Assembly: GCF_003626735.1 (NCBI RefSeq)
Contig: NZ_RBHX01000001.1
Coordinates: 1,550,001-1,614,000, forward strand
Direction of reading: 5' to 3'
Source of the DNA: Microbacterium sp. CGR2
GTDB lineage: Bacteria; Actinomycetota; Actinomycetes; Actinomycetales; Microbacteriaceae
DNA: 64,000 nucleotides
A program made the position numbers and the translations under genes. The notes under the pieces were generated by a model. The model saw only the letters and a list, made by a program, of their open reading frames with translations. It was not told the DNA's origin and made no database searches. Below, one piece after another: positions 62,995-64,000 of the stretch (positions within the stretch are counted from its first letter, which is position 1; each line of letters begins with the position of its first letter).

Positions 62995-64000
62995 ATGCAT
63001 CGAAATATCACGCGACTACTGCTCGCCACCGTCCTCACTGCATCTGCTGTCGTCGGCATGGCGGCGCCAGCAAGTGCTACCGAAACGCCCGCGAAGATCC
63101 CCTCGTCACTGATCGGCGCCGACCAGGCTGCGCTATGGACGCCATCCATGTGGGCGCAGCAACTCGATGACCTCGACGCGGCCGGCATCGACGAGGTCAT
63201 CCTGAACTATGCCGTCAAGAAGACTGATGCCGGTCTTCAGGCGTATTACCCCAGCTCGGTGCCGGGCACGAAGCCCGTGCCGCACGCCAAGGGATCGGAG
63301 TCGGTTGTCGACGAGCTTCTCGAGGGTGCGCGCGCTCGGGGCATGAAGGTGTGGCTCGGGACGTACCTGCCCGACCAGGATTGGTTCGACGAGCCGGTCG
63401 TCGCGGACGACATCCCGGCCAACGGCGTGATCACGACACAGGTGCTCGAAGATCTCGACAAACGCTATGCAGGCTATTCCGACGTCGTGGAGGGCTGGTA
63501 CCTGAGCACAGAAGTCTTCAGCAGTTACAGCTGGGTGTGGGACGCCCACGTGGCTCTCGTGGACTACTACAAAGGACTGACGGACGTGGCGAGCACCGCT
63601 GCGACGGCTACTCGCACAATGGTGTCGCCGTTCTTCAACATCCGTGAGGACTCCGACCGGAAGCAGTTGCGAATCGACCTGTGGACGTCGATGTGGACTC
63701 GTATTCTGGACGCTGCCCCTCTGGACGTGATTGCGCTTCAGGACGGTACCGGCGACTGCTGGCAGAACGAGTGCGGCCCCTGGGCGGGTAACCCGTCAGC
63801 CATCAAGAGCGCGCTGATGACGAAGTACACCGCGACGCAGGCCGCCATCGATGCAGCCGGCCGCGACACGGAATTGTGGGCCAACATGGATCTCTACGAT
63901 TCCTACGGGTATAGTCAGCCGATCGGCGACATCCAGGACTTCCACACGGCCTTGACGCCGCTGGTGTCGCACTTCACTTCGTGGAGCTTCTCGCGTCAGT
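62995..64000 (+). CDS. Secreted DUF4434-like protein, 3' truncated by window
   Basis: The frame is open to the right edge: 335 residues visible. A signal peptide (MHRNITRLLLATVLTASAVVGMAAPASA) precedes a TIM-barrel-like domain: SLIGADQAALWTPSMWAQQLDDLDAAGIDEVILNYAVKKTDAG..., GMKVWLGTYLPDQDWF, GWYLSTEVFS and LDVIALQDGTGDC. This matches DUF4434 secreted proteins related to glycoside hydrolases. Glu in STEVF and Asp in QDGTGD are candidate active-site residues. ATG 62995 follows GGAGTGGA. Confidence 0.85.
   Translation, partial: MHRNITRLLLATVLTASAVVGMAAPASATETPAKIPSSLIGADQAALWTPSMWAQQLDDLDAAGIDEVILNYAVKKTDAGLQAYYPSSVPGTKPVPHAKGSESVVDELLEGARARGMKVWLGTYLPDQDWFDEPVVADDIPANGVITTQVLEDLDKRYAGYSDVVEGWYLSTEVFSSYSWVWDAHVALVDYYKGLTDVASTAATATRTMVSPFFNIREDSDRKQLRIDLWTSMWTRILDAAPLDVIALQDGTGDCWQNECGPWAGNPSAIKSALMTKYTATQAAIDAAGRDTELWANMDLYDSYGYSQPIGDIQDFHTALTPLVSHFTSWSFSRQ

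Overview
The window is GC-rich chromosomal DNA from an actinobacterium, most likely Microbacterium or a close relative in the Microbacteriaceae. The evidence is the gene order (ppa, tilS, hpt, ftsH, folE-folP-folB-folK, DUF3180, two bacterial PH-domain proteins, lysS), the DUF4192, DUF2207 and LCP neighbours, and small protein families I know mainly from that family. The genus is an inference from gene content.

Positions 1-29,425 are conserved core genome. They hold the 3' part of a coiled-coil M23 peptidase, inorganic pyrophosphatase, tRNA-lysidine synthase, a DUF937 protein, a hypoxanthine phosphoribosyltransferase, then FtsH followed by a tight folate operon and its membrane-protein tail. 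Next come a DUF2520 protein, a DUF2207 protein, lysyl-tRNA synthetase, DUF4192, cardiolipin synthase, a lipoprotein and a diacylglycerol kinase-like protein. A MetQ-MetN-MetI importer is followed by an FAD oxidoreductase and an aminotransferase. Seryl-tRNA synthetase, a HAD phosphatase, tRNA-Ser(UGA) and an LCP protein close the block.

Positions 29,422-42,915 form a complete L-rhamnose island. An ABC importer (ATPase, two permeases, binding protein) is divergent from one LacI regulator. The catabolic operon (mutarotase, isomerase, MFS porter, fused aldolase-dehydrogenase, kinase) is divergent from a second LacI regulator. Both divergent intergenic regions carry related TGAATCG-type palindromes, and the two regulators have nearly the same recognition helix, which suggests a shared operator code.

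Positions 43,055-58,945 are an integrated element of about 15.9 kb inside tRNA-Ser(GCU). It is bounded by a perfect 22-bp direct repeat of the tRNA 3' end. It carries a tyrosine integrase, divergent XRE repressor and excisionase genes with a palindromic operator, a translationally coupled early operon, a tandem winged-helix Rep-like protein followed by 22-bp iterons, two coiled-coil phage-like genes, and an SGNH-hydrolase tail-type protein. Its cargo half holds three paralogous DUF7882-like proteins, an NYN nuclease, a gene with a LexA-type box at its start, two copies of a roughly 100-nt structured non-coding sequence, and a second XRE regulator. I see no terminase, portal, capsid or conjugation genes, so a phage satellite or reduced prophage fits best. 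Three genes in it look broken.

Positions 58,946-64,000 return to chromosomal genes: the terminator of the split tRNA locus, a gene-free stretch, an aldo/keto reductase, a ThrE-like exporter, an alpha/beta hydrolase, and a secreted DUF4434-like protein cut by the right edge.
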